From Sphingomonadales bacterium 12-68-11 (GTDB lineage: Bacteria; Pseudomonadota; Alphaproteobacteria; Sphingomonadales; Sphingomonadaceae), in assembly GCA_002279825.1 (NCBI GenBank), contig NCCV01000005.1, forward strand, positions 216,476 to 280,475: a stretch of 64,000 nt of DNA, in the 5' to 3' direction. The position numbers were made by a program, and so were the translations under genes. Positions 41,690 through 51,594 of the stretch are shown piece by piece. Within the stretch, counting starts at the first letter, position 1. Every line of letters starts with the position of its first letter. The notes below the pieces were generated by a model. The model was not told the DNA's origin, made no database searches, and saw only the letters and a list, made by a program, of their open reading frames with translations.

Positions 41690-43669
41690 ATGCCTATCGA
41701 TCCTGCCCGTTTCGGCCCCATGGCCAATGCCATCCGGGCGCTGTCGATGGATGCGGTGCAGGCGGCCAACATCGGCCATCCCGGGATGCCGATGGGTATG
41801 GCCGATGTCGCGACGGTGCTATGGTCGGACTTCCTCAAGTTCGATCCGGCCGATCCGCACTGGCCCGATCGCGATCGCTTCGTGCTCAGCGCCGGGCACG
41901 GCTCGATGTTGATCTACGCGCTGCTCAACCTGACCGGGTTCGCTCGTCCGACGATGGACGACATCCGCAACTTCCGGCAGCTCGGCAGCCCTTGCGCCGG
42001 CCATCCGGAGAACTTCCTGCTCGACGCGGTCGAGGCGACCACCGGCCCGCTCGGGCAGGGCCTGGCCATGGCCGTCGGCATGGCAATCGCCGAGCGGCAC
42101 CTCAACGCACTCTACGGCGATGAGCTGGTCGATCACCGCACCTGGGTGGTCGCCGGCGACGGCTGCCTAATGGAAGGCGTCAATCACGAGGCGATCGGGC
42201 TGGCCGGCCACCTCGGGCTCGGCAACCTGATCGTGCTGTGGGACGATAATGACGTCACTATCGACGGGCACACCGACCTGTCGACCAGCGAGGACATCCC
42301 CGCGCGCTATCGCGCCACCGGCTGGCACACCGTCGCCTGCGACGGCCACGATCCGGACGACATCCGCCGCGCGCTAGACGAAGCGGTAGCCGATCCGCGC
42401 CCGTCGCTGGTCGCGTGCAAGACGGTGATCGGCAAGGGCGCGCCTAACAAGCAGGGCACTTCGGCGGTCCATGGCAACCCGCTCGGCGCCGACGAGATTG
42501 CCGCGGCGCGCGAGTATCTGGGCTGGGAAGCGCCGGCGTTCGAAGTGCCTGAGCCGATCCTGTCCGACTGGCGCGCGCTCGGCGCGAAAGGCGCGGAAGC
42601 GAACCGCTCGTGGCAGGCGCGCCTCGCCGCCAGCAGCCACAAGGCCGAGTTCGAAGCCCACCTCTCCGAGATCGGCCCGCAGGCCGGCCCGGTGCTAGCC
42701 GATCACCTGGCAGCGCTCGCCAAGGACCCGCCCAAGGTCGCTTCTCGCAAAGCCTCGGAGATGGCGCTCGGCCCGCTGACCGAACAGTTGCCGCAATTGA
42801 TCGGCGGCTCGGCCGATCTCACCGGTTCCAACAACACCAAGACTTCGTCCACCAAACCGCTGACGAAGAACGATTATTCCGGCCGCTATCTCTATTACGG
42901 GATCCGCGAGTTCGGGATGTCGGCGGCGATGAATGGCATGGCGCTGCACGGCGGCGTGGTGCCTTACGGCGGCACCTTCCTGATCTTCTCCGACTATGCC
43001 CGCAACGCGATCCGCCTGTCGGCGCTGCAGCAGGTGCGGGTGGTCTATGTGCTGACGCACGATTCGATCGGGCTCGGCGAGGACGGGCCGACGCACCAGC
43101 CGGTCGAGCAGGTGATGAGCCTGCGGCTGATCCCCAACCTCAACGTGTTCCGCCCCGCCGACGCGATCGAGACGGCGGAGTGCTGGGCGCTGGCGCTCGA
43201 GACACCCAAGACGCCGTCGGTGCTGGCGCTGTCGCGGCAGAACCTGCCGCCGGTGCGAAGCGATGCCGGCGAGAACCGCAGCGCGCGCGGTGCCTACCGG
43301 CTCAAGGCCGCGGAGGCTCCGCGCAAGGTGGTGCTGGTCGCGACCGGTTCGGAAGTCGCCGTCGCGTTGGCCACCGCCGCGCAGCTCGAAGCCGAGGGCG
43401 TCGGCGCTGATGTCGTCTCGATGCCGTGCATGGAACTGTTTGCCGCGCAGGACGCCGCTTACCGGTCAGACCTGCTGCCGGCCGGCGTGCTCAAGGTCTC
43501 GATCGAGGCCGGGGTGACGCAGGGCTGGGAACGCTATGTCGGCCAGGACGGCCTGACGATCGGCCTCGACCGGTTCGGCGCCTCGGCCCCGGCCGAAGTC
43601 CTGTTCAAGCACTTCGGCTTCTCGGCCGAAGGCATCGTACCCAAGATCAAGGCTGCCCTGGGCAGCTAA
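41690..43669 (+). CDS. tkt: Transketolase
   Basis: This 659-residue ThDP enzyme of the pentose-phosphate pathway moves two-carbon units between sugar phosphates. The N-terminal domain has NIGHPGMPMGMADVATVLW, GPLGQGLAMAVGMAIAE and the ThDP motif GDGCLMEGVNHEAIGLAGHLGLGNLIVLWDDN. The middle domain contains REFGMSAAMNGMALHGG and THDSIGLGEDGPTHQPVEQ, with the catalytic Glu and His. It is followed after 27 bases by gap and pgk, forming a carbon-metabolism operon. Its ATG has GGAGAG upstream. Confidence 0.97.
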   Translation: MPIDPARFGPMANAIRALSMDAVQAANIGHPGMPMGMADVATVLWSDFLKFDPADPHWPDRDRFVLSAGHGSMLIYALLNLTGFARPTMDDIRNFRQLGSPCAGHPENFLLDAVEATTGPLGQGLAMAVGMAIAERHLNALYGDELVDHRTWVVAGDGCLMEGVNHEAIGLAGHLGLGNLIVLWDDNDVTIDGHTDLSTSEDIPARYRATGWHTVACDGHDPDDIRRALDEAVADPRPSLVACKTVIGKGAPNKQGTSAVHGNPLGADEIAAAREYLGWEAPAFEVPEPILSDWRALGAKGAEANRSWQARLAASSHKAEFEAHLSEIGPQAGPVLADHLAALAKDPPKVASRKASEMALGPLTEQLPQLIGGSADLTGSNNTKTSSTKPLTKNDYSGRYLYYGIREFGMSAAMNGMALHGGVVPYGGTFLIFSDYARNAIRLSALQQVRVVYVLTHDSIGLGEDGPTHQPVEQVMSLRLIPNLNVFRPADAIETAECWALALETPKTPSVLALSRQNLPPVRSDAGENRSARGAYRLKAAEAPRKVVLVATGSEVAVALATAAQLEAEGVGADVVSMPCMELFAAQDAAYRSDLLPAGVLKVSIEAGVTQGWERYVGQDGLTIGLDRFGASAPAEVLFKHFGFSAEGIVPKIKAALGS

Positions 43670-43696
43670 GCCAATAGGTTAGCAGGAGTTTCGCAT

Positions 43697-44707
43697 ATGG
43701 CGACGAAAGTAGCGATCAATGGCTTCGGGCGCATCGGGCGGTTGGTTGCCCGCGCGATCCTGCAGCGCACCGACCACGATCTCGAACTCGTGGCGATCAA
43801 CGATCTGGGCGATACCAAGTCGAACGCGCTGCTGTTCAAGCGCGACAGCGTGCATGGCAACTTTGCCGGTGAGGTCTCGGTCGACGGCGAGTTTCTGGTG
43901 GTCGACGGCAAGCGCATCAAGGTCACCGCCGAGCGCGACCCGGCCAACTTGCCGCACAAGGACCTCGGCGTGGTCATCGCGCTCGAATGCACTGGCATTT
44001 TCACATCCAAGGACAAGGCCAGCGCGCATCTCGCCGCCGGAGCCCAGCGCGTGATCATTTCGGCGCCGGGCACCAACGTCGACAAGACGATCGTTTACGG
44101 CGTCAACCACCAGGCGTTGACCGCCGACGACGTGGTCATCTCGAACGCGAGTTGCACGACCAACTGCCTCGCCCCGCTCGCGAAGGTCCTGCACGAGGCG
44201 ATCGGGATCGAGAGCGGGTTCATGACCACGATCCACGCCTACACCAACGACCAGAACACGCTCGACCAGCTGCACAAGGACATGCGCCGGGCGCGCGCCG
44301 CAGCGCTCTCGATGATCCCGACCACCACCGGCGCCGCGCGTGCCGTCGGTGAGGTGCTGCCCGAACTCAAGGGCAAGCTCGATGGCTCGTCGGTGCGCGT
44401 GCCGACCCCCAACGTCTCGGTGGTCGACCTCAAGTTCATCGCCAGCCGCGCGACCGACGTCGCCGAAGTCAACGGACTGCTCAAGGCGGCGTCGGAGTCC
44501 GGGCCGCTCAAGGGCGTGCTCGGCTATTCGGATGAACCGCTGGTCTCGATCGACTACAACGGCGATCCGCGCAGCTCGACCATCGACAGCCTCGAGACCG
44601 CGGTGGTCGATGGCAAGCTGGTGCGCGTGCTGAGCTGGTACGACAACGAGTGGGGCTTCTCCAACCGCATGATCGATACCGCCGGAGTGGTCGCCGGCCT
44701 GGTCTGA
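43697..44707 (+). CDS. gap: Glyceraldehyde-3-phosphate dehydrogenase, type I
   Basis: This 336-residue glycolytic enzyme oxidises glyceraldehyde-3-phosphate with NAD(P) and phosphate. It has the N-terminal [14 protein letters not shown], the catalytic [12 protein letters not shown] near 150 (Cys nucleophile), the later HAYTNDQN and [12 protein letters not shown] at the C-terminus. CAGGAG precedes the ATG. It is followed by a small MOSC gene before pgk, a less common arrangement. Confidence 0.97.
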   Translation: MATKVAINGFGRIGRLVARAILQRTDHDLELVAINDLGDTKSNALLFKRDSVHGNFAGEVSVDGEFLVVDGKRIKVTAERDPANLPHKDLGVVIALECTGIFTSKDKASAHLAAGAQRVIISAPGTNVDKTIVYGVNHQALTADDVVISNASCTTNCLAPLAKVLHEAIGIESGFMTTIHAYTNDQNTLDQLHKDMRRARAAALSMIPTTTGAARAVGEVLPELKGKLDGSSVRVPTPNVSVVDLKFIASRATDVAEVNGLLKAASESGPLKGVLGYSDEPLVSIDYNGDPRSSTIDSLETAVVDGKLVRVLSWYDNEWGFSNRMIDTAGVVAGLV

Positions 44708-44715
44708 GGCGCACG

Positions 44716-45177
44716 GTGACGGGAACGCTTGCCGGCATCGCCCGCCACGGACAGCCCAAGGGCCCGATGGAAACCTTGAGCACAGTGACGGTCACTGCCG
44801 CTGAGGGCCTGCACGGCGATTTCCGCGGGGCGCTTGCGGCGACGAAGCCGGGCCGACGGCGCCAGGTCTCATTGCTGGAGGCGGACAGCTGGGCCGCCGC
44901 TCAGGCGGATGTGGGAGCGCAGGTCGACTGGTGGCAGGCGCGCCGCAACCTTCTGATCGCGGGCGTGCGGATTCCGCGTGAGGTGGGTGCCAGAGTCGCG
45001 ATCGGGGAAGCGCTGGTGATCGAGATCACCGGCGAATGCGATCCGTGCGACCGGATGGATGCGTTGCACGCGGGGCTGCGCGCGGGCATGACGCCGGACT
45101 GGCGCGGCGGGTTCTGCGGCCGGGTGATCGCCGACGGCGAGATCGCGGTGGGCGACGAAGTGAGGATCCTGCGATGA
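44716..45177 (+). CDS. MOSC-domain protein inserted between gap and pgk
   Basis: The 153-residue product starts at GTG 44716 and consists of one MOSC domain: GLHGDFRGA near 35, [12 protein letters not shown], then [12 protein letters not shown] and a CDPCDRM motif holding the conserved Cys near 116. Such proteins handle sulfur for molybdenum cofactor or related metabolites. The pgk ATG overlaps its stop (ATGA), so it is translationally coupled to pgk. The physiological substrate is unknown and glycolytic linkage may be only positional. Confidence 0.82.
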   Translation: MTGTLAGIARHGQPKGPMETLSTVTVTAAEGLHGDFRGALAATKPGRRRQVSLLEADSWAAAQADVGAQVDWWQARRNLLIAGVRIPREVGARVAIGEALVIEITGECDPCDRMDALHAGLRAGMTPDWRGGFCGRVIADGEIAVGDEVRILR

Positions 45178-46373
45178 CCGTGTTCCGTACGCTTGACGAC
45201 CTGGGTGACGTGACCGGAAAGGTCGCACTGGTGCGCGTCGATCTCAACGTGCCGATGGCCGAAGGGCGCGCCAGCGACCTGACCCGCATCGAGGCGGTCG
45301 CGCCGACCATCCTCGAACTCGCCGATGCCGGCGCCAAAGTGCTGCTGCTGGCGCATTTCGGGCGGCCCAAGGGCGAGCGGCACTCGACCTTGTCGCTGAG
45401 CCTGGTGCAGGGCGATCTCGGCCGCGTGCTGGGGCGCGAAGTGATGTTCGTCCCTGAAGTCGCCGGGCCGATCGTGGCGCAGGCGATCGGCATCCTCGGG
45501 CCCGGCGGCATCGCCCTGCTCGAGAACACCCGGTTCTGGCCGGGCGAGGAAAAGAACGATCCGGAGTTCGCCAAGGCGATCGCGGCCAACGGCGACTTCT
45601 ACGTCAACGACGCGTTCTCGGCCGCGCACCGTGCGCACGCCAGCACCGAGGGGCTCGCGCACCTGCTGCCGGCCTATGCCGGGCGGGCGATGCAGGCCGA
45701 ACTCGTCGCGCTCGACAAGGCGCTCGGCAATCCGGTCAAGCCGGTCGCGGCGGTCGTCGGCGGGGCCAAGGTCTCGACCAAGCTGGCGGTGCTCGAACAT
45801 CTCGTGGCGCGCGTCGATCACCTGATCATCGGTGGGGGCATGGCCAATACCTTCCTCGCCGCGCGCGGGGTCGATGTCGGCAAGAGCTTGTGCGAGCACG
45901 ATCTCGCCGCCCAGGCCGAAGCGATCATGGACGCCGCCGACCGGGCCGGCTGCACCGTCCATTTGCCTTACGACGTGGTGGTGGCGAAGGAATTCGCCGC
46001 CAACCCCGCCAGCCTGCGGACCTGCAATGTCCATGAAGTCGCCGCCGACGAGATGATCCTCGACGTGGGTCCGCAAGCCGTCGAGGCGCTCGCCGACGTG
46101 CTCAAGACCTGCCACACGCTGGTCTGGAACGGCCCGCTCGGCGCGTTCGAGACGCCGCCGTTCGATGCCGCCACGGTGGCCCTGGCGCGCACTGCGGCGG
46201 CGCTGACTGCAGAAGGCTCGCTGGTTTCGGTCGCCGGCGGCGGCGATACCGTCGCCGCGCTCAACCACGCGGGCGTGGCCGATCTGTTCAGCTACGTTTC
46301 GACGGCCGGGGGCGCCTTCCTCGAATGGATGGAAGGCCGCGAACTGCCGGGCGTGGCGGCGCTGGCGCGCTAG
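45174..46373 (+). CDS. pgk: Phosphoglycerate kinase
   Basis: This 399-residue enzyme transfers phosphate from 1,3-bisphosphoglycerate to ADP. Motifs include [16 protein letters not shown], the HFGRPKG phosphate-binding arm, [15 protein letters not shown], and the nucleotide region [19 protein letters not shown] followed by the C-terminal WNGPLGAFE and GGGDTVAAL. Its ATG overlaps the MOSC stop. It ends four bases into the convergent lipoprotein gene. The fructose-bisphosphate aldolase gene, often next in this order, is not here. Confidence 0.96.
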   Translation: MTVFRTLDDLGDVTGKVALVRVDLNVPMAEGRASDLTRIEAVAPTILELADAGAKVLLLAHFGRPKGERHSTLSLSLVQGDLGRVLGREVMFVPEVAGPIVAQAIGILGPGGIALLENTRFWPGEEKNDPEFAKAIAANGDFYVNDAFSAAHRAHASTEGLAHLLPAYAGRAMQAELVALDKALGNPVKPVAAVVGGAKVSTKLAVLEHLVARVDHLIIGGGMANTFLAARGVDVGKSLCEHDLAAQAEAIMDAADRAGCTVHLPYDVVVAKEFAANPASLRTCNVHEVAADEMILDVGPQAVEALADVLKTCHTLVWNGPLGAFETPPFDAATVALARTAAALTAEGSLVSVAGGGDTVAALNHAGVADLFSYVSTAGGAFLEWMEGRELPGVAALAR

Positions 46374-46762
46374 ATTCCGCCCGCGAAGGTGAAGCCGAAG
46401 CGGTAGGGCTTGGCCGGTCCCGCCTGCTCGCCCGCCATGAGGTCGGGCTGGACTTCGACCAGCGAGAGCGTGCCATCGGCGACCTGGATCGGCTCTTCGC
46501 TCGAGATCACGCGCGTTTCGCTGCGCGAGCCGAGGTCGATCTTGATGGTCAGCCGCGTGCGCCCGGCCCAGACGCAGCGTGCGTTCATGGGGCAGCGGCT
46601 GTCCTCGAGCACCGCCAGCGCGGTGACGTAGGGGCCATCGACATAGACACGCTGGTTCAGTCCGGCGCGGGCGATGCCGTCCTCAGGCTCGGCCGGGGCG
46701 TCGGGGATCGTGGCGCAGGCACCGAGCATGAGCGGGGCGATCAGCAGGGCAAGGGTTCTCAT
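46370..46762 (-). CDS. Small lipoprotein of unknown function
   Basis: The 130-residue product begins [23 protein letters not shown], a lipoprotein signal with Cys near 16. The remainder is beta-rich with a Cys pair ([13 protein letters not shown] near 54-63) and a C-terminal [10 protein letters not shown]. The stop overlaps the pgk stop convergently by three bases. Its DNA pairs with that of pgk only at the end. No family is assigned. Confidence 0.72.
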   Translation of the reverse strand: MRTLALLIAPLMLGACATIPDAPAEPEDGIARAGLNQRVYVDGPYVTALAVLEDSRCPMNARCVWAGRTRLTIKIDLGSRSETRVISSEEPIQVADGTLSLVEVQPDLMAGEQAGPAKPYRFGFTFAGGI

Positions 46763-46846
46763 GCACCGGACAATGCGCGGGGCGGCTGAACGGTGCCGGA
46801 ACATCGCACCCTTGGCGGCCCGCCTTCGCGGCGATAGAGGCGCGCG

Positions 46847-47458
46847 ATGTCCCGCTGCCAACTGTACCTCGTCTCGCCGCTCGATGTCGCCGGCGCCTTC
46901 CCGGACCGGCTGGAGCGCGCGTTGGCGGCCGGACCGGTCGCCGCGTTCCAGTTCCGCGTCAAAGGGATCGACCAGCACGAGGCGGTGCGGCTTGCCGGGC
47001 CGCTGCAGGAATTGTGCGCGGCGCGCGAGGTGGCGTTCATCGTCAACGACAGCGTGGCGCTGGCGAAGCGTATTCAGGCCGATGGCGTGCATTTGGGGCA
47101 GAGCGACGGCGACGTCCGCGAGGCGCGCGAGGAACTGGGGCGTGAAGCGCAGATCGGCGTGACCTGCCACGCCAGCCGCGACCTCGGCATGGCGGCCGGC
47201 GAGGCGGGGGCGGACTACGTGGCGTTCGGCGCGTTCTTCCCCAGCCCGACCAAGCCGAGCGAGCACCGCCCGGAGCTCGAACTGCTCGAATGGTGGCAGG
47301 GGCTGATGGAACTCCCTTGCGTGGCGATCGGCGGTATTACGCCGCAGAACGGACGGCCGCTGGTCGAGGCGGGCGCCGACTTTCTAGCGGTGAGCGGCGC
47401 GGTCTGGAACGGCGACGAGGCCGCCGCTGTGCGCGCTTTCAAGGAGATTCTCGCTTAG
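46847..47458 (+). CDS. thiE: Thiamine-phosphate synthase
   Basis: This 203-residue TIM-barrel enzyme joins HMP-pyrophosphate and thiazole phosphate. Recognisable motifs are AFQFRVKGIDQ near 33, the FIVNDSVALAKRIQADGVHLGQSDGDV stretch near 65-90 (HLGQ-D), GADYVAFGAFFPSPTKPSE near 120 and VAIGGITPQN near 160. It is a short member but has all core segments. No ThiG/H/O cluster is adjacent, so the thiazole arm must be encoded elsewhere. Confidence 0.88.
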   Translation: MSRCQLYLVSPLDVAGAFPDRLERALAAGPVAAFQFRVKGIDQHEAVRLAGPLQELCAAREVAFIVNDSVALAKRIQADGVHLGQSDGDVREAREELGREAQIGVTCHASRDLGMAAGEAGADYVAFGAFFPSPTKPSEHRPELELLEWWQGLMELPCVAIGGITPQNGRPLVEAGADFLAVSGAVWNGDEAAAVRAFKEILA

Positions 47459-47509
47459 GCCGGGGAGCCATTGCCGGCGCGAACGGTTCTCTTGCGCAAA
47501 GGAGAGCCC

Positions 47510-48664
47510 ATGCGCCGACTAATCCTCGCGATCCCGTTCCTGCTCGGGGCCTGCGGTCTCGACGGCACCGACACCGAGCGTGACGAGCAGCCGGCGGCTA
47601 CGGCCGCGGCGGCGGATCCGGATTTCGCCCCCTTCGAGTTCGCCGACACCGCCGATGCGCAGCCGCGGCCCGAGATGCAGGTCCAGATCGTGCTCGATCG
47701 CCTGGGCTTCGGGCCGGGCGTGGTGGACGGCACCCTGGGCCTGTCCACGGTGAACGCGCTCAAGGGGTTTCAAGAGGCCAATGCGCTCACGGCGAGCGGT
47801 ACGCTGGACGATGCCACGCGAACCGCGCTCGCGCGGTGGTCCTCGGTCCCTGCCACGCGCGTCATCCGCATTCCCGCAAGCTGGGGCCGCGTGGCATACC
47901 GTCCGGTGCCGGACGAGCCGGCCGACCAGGCCGCGCAGCCGGCGCTCGGCTACGAGACGCTCGACGAAAAGCTGGCCGAGCGGTTTCACACCACGCCCGA
48001 GGTGCTGCGCCAGCTCAACCCGGGCGGGCGACCGGCGGGGTCAGCTGCGCCGGCAGCAGCCTCTGCGTCTCCCTCCACGGCACCGGCCGCTGGGCCGTCG
48101 GGCAGCGCGGCGCCTACGCCCGCCGTGTTCCGCCCCGGCCAGCTCGTTCGGGTCCCCAACATCGGTCTCGATGCGGCGCCCGTCGCGGCCGGCGAGAACG
48201 CCGTTTGGCAACGCACACTGGCCTCGCTCGGCGTCGCTCCTGGGCAGCCGAAGGCCGCGCGCATCGTGGTCGACAAGTCCGCGGGCACGCTGCGCGCCTT
48301 CGACGGCGACGACAAGCTGGTGGCCCTGTTCACGGTCACCACCGGCTCGCAGCACGATCCGCTGCCGCTGGGCGAATGGAAAGTGCTCGGCGTCGCCCGC
48401 AACCCTCCGTTCCACTACAATCCCGACTTGTTCTGGGATGCGGCTGCGGACGACGAGAAGGCCAAGCTGCCGCCGGGCCCCAACGGCCCCGTCGGCGTGG
48501 TCTGGATCGACCTCAGCAAGGAGCACTACGGCATTCACGGCACGCCCGAGCCGCAGACCATCGGGCGCGCGCAGAGCCATGGCTGCGTGCGCCTGACCAA
48601 CTGGGATGCGGCGCGTCTGGCCGAGATGGTCGACGGATCGACCGAGGTGGAGTTCGTCGCCTGA
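47510..48664 (+). CDS. L,D-transpeptidase lipoprotein with peptidoglycan-binding domain
   Basis: The 384-residue product has a lipoprotein signal (MRRLILAIPFLLGAC), then an N-terminal peptidoglycan-binding domain near 60-110 (VQIVLDRLGFGPGVVDGTLGLSTVNALKGFQ). A Pro/Ala-rich linker of about 60 residues follows, then the YkuD catalytic domain ending in HGTPEPQTIGRAQSHGCVRL near 345-365 with catalytic His and Cys. It cross-links peptidoglycan by 3-3 links or anchors proteins. ATG 47510 follows AAAGGAGAG. Its stop overlaps the start of the M23 peptidase by one base. Confidence 0.92.
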   Translation: MRRLILAIPFLLGACGLDGTDTERDEQPAATAAAADPDFAPFEFADTADAQPRPEMQVQIVLDRLGFGPGVVDGTLGLSTVNALKGFQEANALTASGTLDDATRTALARWSSVPATRVIRIPASWGRVAYRPVPDEPADQAAQPALGYETLDEKLAERFHTTPEVLRQLNPGGRPAGSAAPAAASASPSTAPAAGPSGSAAPTPAVFRPGQLVRVPNIGLDAAPVAAGENAVWQRTLASLGVAPGQPKAARIVVDKSAGTLRAFDGDDKLVALFTVTTGSQHDPLPLGEWKVLGVARNPPFHYNPDLFWDAAADDEKAKLPPGPNGPVGVVWIDLSKEHYGIHGTPEPQTIGRAQSHGCVRLTNWDAARLAEMVDGSTEVEFVA

Positions 48665-49305
48665 TGCCGCTGGCATTCGCCGATCGGATGCTGACGATTG
48701 CCGTCACCGCCACGCTGACCTCGGCGGCATGGATCGTGGTCGGCGGAGGTCTGCGGCTGGAGCACACCGCTACAGGCCGCGGCGCTCCTCCCGATCGAAC
48801 CGCTGAGCCGGCGCGGCCGAACGCCGCCGCGGACCGGGCACCGCTTCGCGCCCCCCGCGCTGCCGACGGCGCGGCGCTGGTCGTGCCCGTTGCGGGCGTT
48901 TCGGCCGAGCAACTCATCGACACCTTCGGCGACTTGCGCGGCGAGGGCACCCGAAGCCACGGGGCGCTCGACATCATGGCTCCTGCCGGCACGCCGGTGA
49001 TCGCCGCGCTGGGCGGAACCATCGAAAGGCTGCTGGTTTCAAAGGACGGCGGCAACACGATCTACCTGCGCACGGGCGATGGGGCGACGATCCACTACTA
49101 CGCGCATCTAGGCGCCTATGCCCCGGGCCTCGCCGACGGACGGCAGGTCCAGCAAGGCGAAGCACTCGGCACGGTCGGTTCGACCGGCAACGCCAGCCCG
49201 GAGGCTCCGCACCTGCATTTCGCGGTGCTGCGCACGGAGCCTGGCAGGCGTTGGTCGGAACCGGCAGCGGCCGTGAATCCGTACGACTTGCTGCGGGGGC
49301 CATGA
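48664..49305 (+). CDS. M23-family metallopeptidase
   Basis: The 213-residue product has an N-terminal membrane/signal segment (residues 9-28) and an M23 LytM-type domain. Zn ligands are H and D in SHGALDIMAP near 97-103 and the H-x-H in HLHFAV near 183. It cleaves peptidoglycan cross-bridges or acts as an activator. Start ATG 48664 overlaps the L,D-transpeptidase stop, so the two cell-wall enzymes are co-regulated. All metal ligands appear intact. Confidence 0.88.
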   Translation: MPLAFADRMLTIAVTATLTSAAWIVVGGGLRLEHTATGRGAPPDRTAEPARPNAAADRAPLRAPRAADGAALVVPVAGVSAEQLIDTFGDLRGEGTRSHGALDIMAPAGTPVIAALGGTIERLLVSKDGGNTIYLRTGDGATIHYYAHLGAYAPGLADGRQVQQGEALGTVGSTGNASPEAPHLHFAVLRTEPGRRWSEPAAAVNPYDLLRGP

Positions 49306-49408
49306 TGCGGCGGTCCGTGCATTTTTGACGCGAAATGAAACTATCTCGCGTTGTTATCGTTGGCTGCACGTGAGACACAATAGTCTCCAAAACCCCAAGG
49401 AGCGCGCA

Positions 49409-49636
49409 ATGAAGTTATCAAGAATGGCCGCCACCGTCCTGGCGGCCGGTTCGCTGATCGGCACCCCGATCGCCGCTCAAGCGGCTGCGGCGGATATGGC
49501 GCGCACCAGCGTCGAACTCGACGGTGAACAGCAGGCCGGCGGCTTTCCCTTCCTGATCGTGTTCGTGGTGATCGCGGCCGGTCTCGGCCTCTACTTCGCG
49601 ATCGATGGCGGCGACGACGAGCCCGCAAGCCCGTAG
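49409..49636 (+). CDS. Small single-pass membrane protein
   Basis: The 75-residue product from ATG 49409 (preceded by AAGGAG) has a signal peptide (KLSRMAATVLAAGSLIGTPI) and a C-terminal membrane helix (PFLIVFVVIAAGLGLYFAI) ending in an acidic tail GGDDEPASP. A PEP-type sorting motif is not present. It is followed by a stable hairpin terminator. The function is unknown, but similar small proteins are common in sphingomonads. Confidence 0.7.
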   Translation: MKLSRMAATVLAAGSLIGTPIAAQAAAADMARTSVELDGEQQAGGFPFLIVFVVIAAGLGLYFAIDGGDDEPASP

Positions 49637-49643
49637 CACTCCC

Positions 49644-49675
49644 GACCGGGGAGCGGGCTTGCCCGTTCCCCGGTC
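49644..49675. terminator. Bidirectional hairpin terminator
   Basis: Arms of 14 bases (GACCGGGGAGCGGG and CCCGTTCCCCGGTC) pair with one mismatch around CTTG. The hairpin lies between the small membrane gene and the convergent secreted-protein gene at 49679, where transcription from both sides should stop. Confidence 0.7.
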
Positions 49676-49678
49676 GTC

Positions 49679-50044
49679 TCACCTGCGTCCCTTCAGGACG
49701 CAGCGTAGCCGGCCCGGCTGGCCGCCTTCCAGCTTGCGCAGGAAGCCTTCGCCGCGGATGGTGTAGCTGTCGCCTTGGCGCGGACCGCTGGTCATCGTCA
49801 GCGTGTCCCCACGCCGCAAATAGGTCCCTTCGCCCTGGGGCGAGGCATAGCGCGACGCGCTCAGGATCGCGAAACCGGCCTCCGGCTGCGGCTGCCCGAT
49901 CGCGCCCGCGGCGTCGCCGGGCAATTCGCACAGATAGCTGCCGCGCGGCAGAGTGCCGATGGTACCTGCGCTCGGGGTTTGCGCGGACGCTGTGGCCGCG
50001 GCGCAAGCCATGGCGAGCGAGATGACCCTGGTTATGCGTTGCAT
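49679..50044 (-). CDS. Small secreted protein of unknown function
   Basis: The 121-residue product has a signal peptide ([22 protein letters not shown]) followed by a beta-rich body: [16 protein letters not shown] with one Cys, [42 protein letters not shown], and a C-terminal [10 protein letters not shown]. The two Cys could form a disulfide. The ATG at 50044 is within the frame open to 50344. It is divergent from efp with about 95 bases between them. No domain is recognised. Confidence 0.62.
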   Translation of the reverse strand: MQRITRVISLAMACAAATASAQTPSAGTIGTLPRGSYLCELPGDAAGAIGQPQPEAGFAILSASRYASPQGEGTYLRRGDTLTMTSGPRQGDSYTIRGEGFLRKLEGGQPGRLRCVLKGRR

Positions 50045-50138
50045 GGCGCCGCGCTTAGGGCGGGGCGGCTTGCATTGCCATGAACGTCTGCACCCGCTAC
50101 GGCGCGCGCAATTCCCCAGACCCTCGAAAGCGCGACCG

Positions 50139-50702
50139 ATGAAGATCAGCGGTGTGGACATCCGTCCCGGTAACATCCTCGAATACGAAGGCGGCATCTG
50201 GAAGGTCGCCAAGATCCAGCACACGCAGCCCGGCAAGGGCGGCGCGTACATGCAGGTCGAGATGAAGAATCTGCAGGACGGGCGCAAGACCAACGTGCGT
50301 TTCCGCAGCGCCGACACCATCGAGCGCGTCCGGCTCGACACCAAGGATTTCCAGTACCTCTACGCCGACGGCGAGGACCTGGTGTTCATGGACAAGGACA
50401 CTTACGAGCAGATCCAGCTTCCCGCCGACCTGATTGGTGACGCCGCCGCGTTCCTCACCGACGGCATGGATGTGACGCTGGAAATGTGGGACGAAAAGCC
50501 GATCAGCGTTGCGCTGCCCGAGCAGGTCGAGGCGACGATTGTCGAGGCCGATGCGGTGGTGAAGGGGCAGACCGCCTCTTCCAGCTACAAGCCCGCGATC
50601 CTCGACAACGGCGTGCGCGTGATGGTCCCGCCGCATATCGGCAGCGGCACCCGCATCCTGGTCGACGTTTACGAGCGGACTTACATCGGCAAGGCCGGCT
50701 GA
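50139..50702 (+). CDS. efp: Elongation factor P
   Basis: This 187-residue factor relieves ribosome stalling at polyproline. [22 protein letters not shown] begins the KOW-like domain. The conserved loop [10 protein letters not shown] carries the modifiable Lys near residue 33. The S1-like domains contain [26 protein letters not shown] and a C-terminal TGSRILVD-type segment ([18 protein letters not shown]). The upstream extension to 49953 is antisense noise. It is followed by an inositol-monophosphatase-family gene six bases later, a common sphingomonad pairing. Confidence 0.95.
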   Translation: MKISGVDIRPGNILEYEGGIWKVAKIQHTQPGKGGAYMQVEMKNLQDGRKTNVRFRSADTIERVRLDTKDFQYLYADGEDLVFMDKDTYEQIQLPADLIGDAAAFLTDGMDVTLEMWDEKPISVALPEQVEATIVEADAVVKGQTASSSYKPAILDNGVRVMVPPHIGSGTRILVDVYERTYIGKAG

Positions 50703-50708
50703 CGCCTC

Positions 50709-51536
50709 ATGGCGGTAGTTTCGGGCCTCATACGGGTGATGGAGAAGGCCGCGCGCAAGGCGGGCGGCAAGCTGCGGCGCGACTTCCGCGAAGTCGAGCA
50801 CTTGCAGGTCAGCCGCAAGGGCCCGTCGGACTTCGTATCGAAGGCCGATCAGCAGTCCGAGCGCACGATCTGGGACGAACTGCGCGCGGCGCGGCCGGAC
50901 TGGGGCTTCGAGCTCGAGGAAGGCGGCACGATAGAGGGCGACCCGACCAAGCCGCGCTGGGTCATCGATCCGCTCGACGGGACCAGCAACTTCCTCCACG
51001 GCATCCCGCATTTCGCGATCTCGATCGCGGCGCAGGAACCCAAGCTCGACGGTTCGGGCTGGGGCGACGTGGTCGCAGCGGTGGTCTATCAGCCGGTCAC
51101 TGACGAGACGTTCTGGGCCGAGAAGACCCGCGGCGCCTGGTTGCAGGACGCGCGGCTGCGCGTTTCGTCGCGGCGCAACTTGTCCGACGCGTTGATCGCC
51201 ACCGGCATTCCCTATCAGGCGCATGGCGACTTCGCCGAATGGAGCGCGATCCTGGCCGCCGTGGGGCCGCAGGTCGCCGGCATCCGCCGCTTCGGCTCGG
51301 CCGCGCTCGATCTCGCCTGGGTCGCGGCGGGCCGCTACGACGGGTTCTGGGAAAGCGACCTGCAGCCGTGGGATACCGCCGCCGGGTGCCTGCTGGTGCG
51401 CGAGGCGGGCGGGTTTGTGACCGACTACAAGGGCCGCTCCGCGCCGATCCACGCCGATCAGGTGCTGGCCGGCAACGACGCGATCCACTCCCGGCTGCAC
51501 AAGCTGGTCGCCGAAGCGCTCAAAGCCGCGGCTTGA
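50709..51536 (+). CDS. suhB: Inositol-1-monophosphatase family protein
   Basis: This 275-residue Mg2+-dependent phosphatase shows EEGGTIEGD near 72, WVIDPLDGTSNFLHGIPHFA near 83-102 (metal site D-P-L-D-G-T) and WDTAAGCLLVREAGGFVTDYKG near 221. The extended SuhB acts on inositol phosphates and also on ribosome biogenesis in some bacteria. It lies directly after efp with six bases between. The substrate is inferred from the family only. Confidence 0.9.
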   Translation: MAVVSGLIRVMEKAARKAGGKLRRDFREVEHLQVSRKGPSDFVSKADQQSERTIWDELRAARPDWGFELEEGGTIEGDPTKPRWVIDPLDGTSNFLHGIPHFAISIAAQEPKLDGSGWGDVVAAVVYQPVTDETFWAEKTRGAWLQDARLRVSSRRNLSDALIATGIPYQAHGDFAEWSAILAAVGPQVAGIRRFGSAALDLAWVAAGRYDGFWESDLQPWDTAAGCLLVREAGGFVTDYKGRSAPIHADQVLAGNDAIHSRLHKLVAEALKAAA

Positions 51537-51545
51537 TGGCGCCGC

Positions 51546-51573
51546 TTGAAGCTGGGGCGTCCACCCGTTAGGG
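51546..51573 (+). promoter_or_regulatory. Possible promoter of tRNA-Leu
   Basis: A TTGAAG (51546-51551) and a TTAGGG (51568-51573) are separated by 16 bases, about 20 bases before the tRNA. The match is partial and overlaps the end region of the upstream gene. Confidence 0.3.
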
Positions 51574-51594
51574 CCCCCGGACGCGAAGCAGGTA

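Noticed and set aside
44901..46268. 455-codon minus-strand frame
   Set aside because: It is antisense to the MOSC and pgk genes, both of which have strong motifs.
49409..49636. Possible PEP-CTERM sorting protein near the PrsK/PrsR genes
   Set aside because: It has a C-terminal membrane helix but no PEP motif before it, and the tail after the helix is acidic rather than basic.
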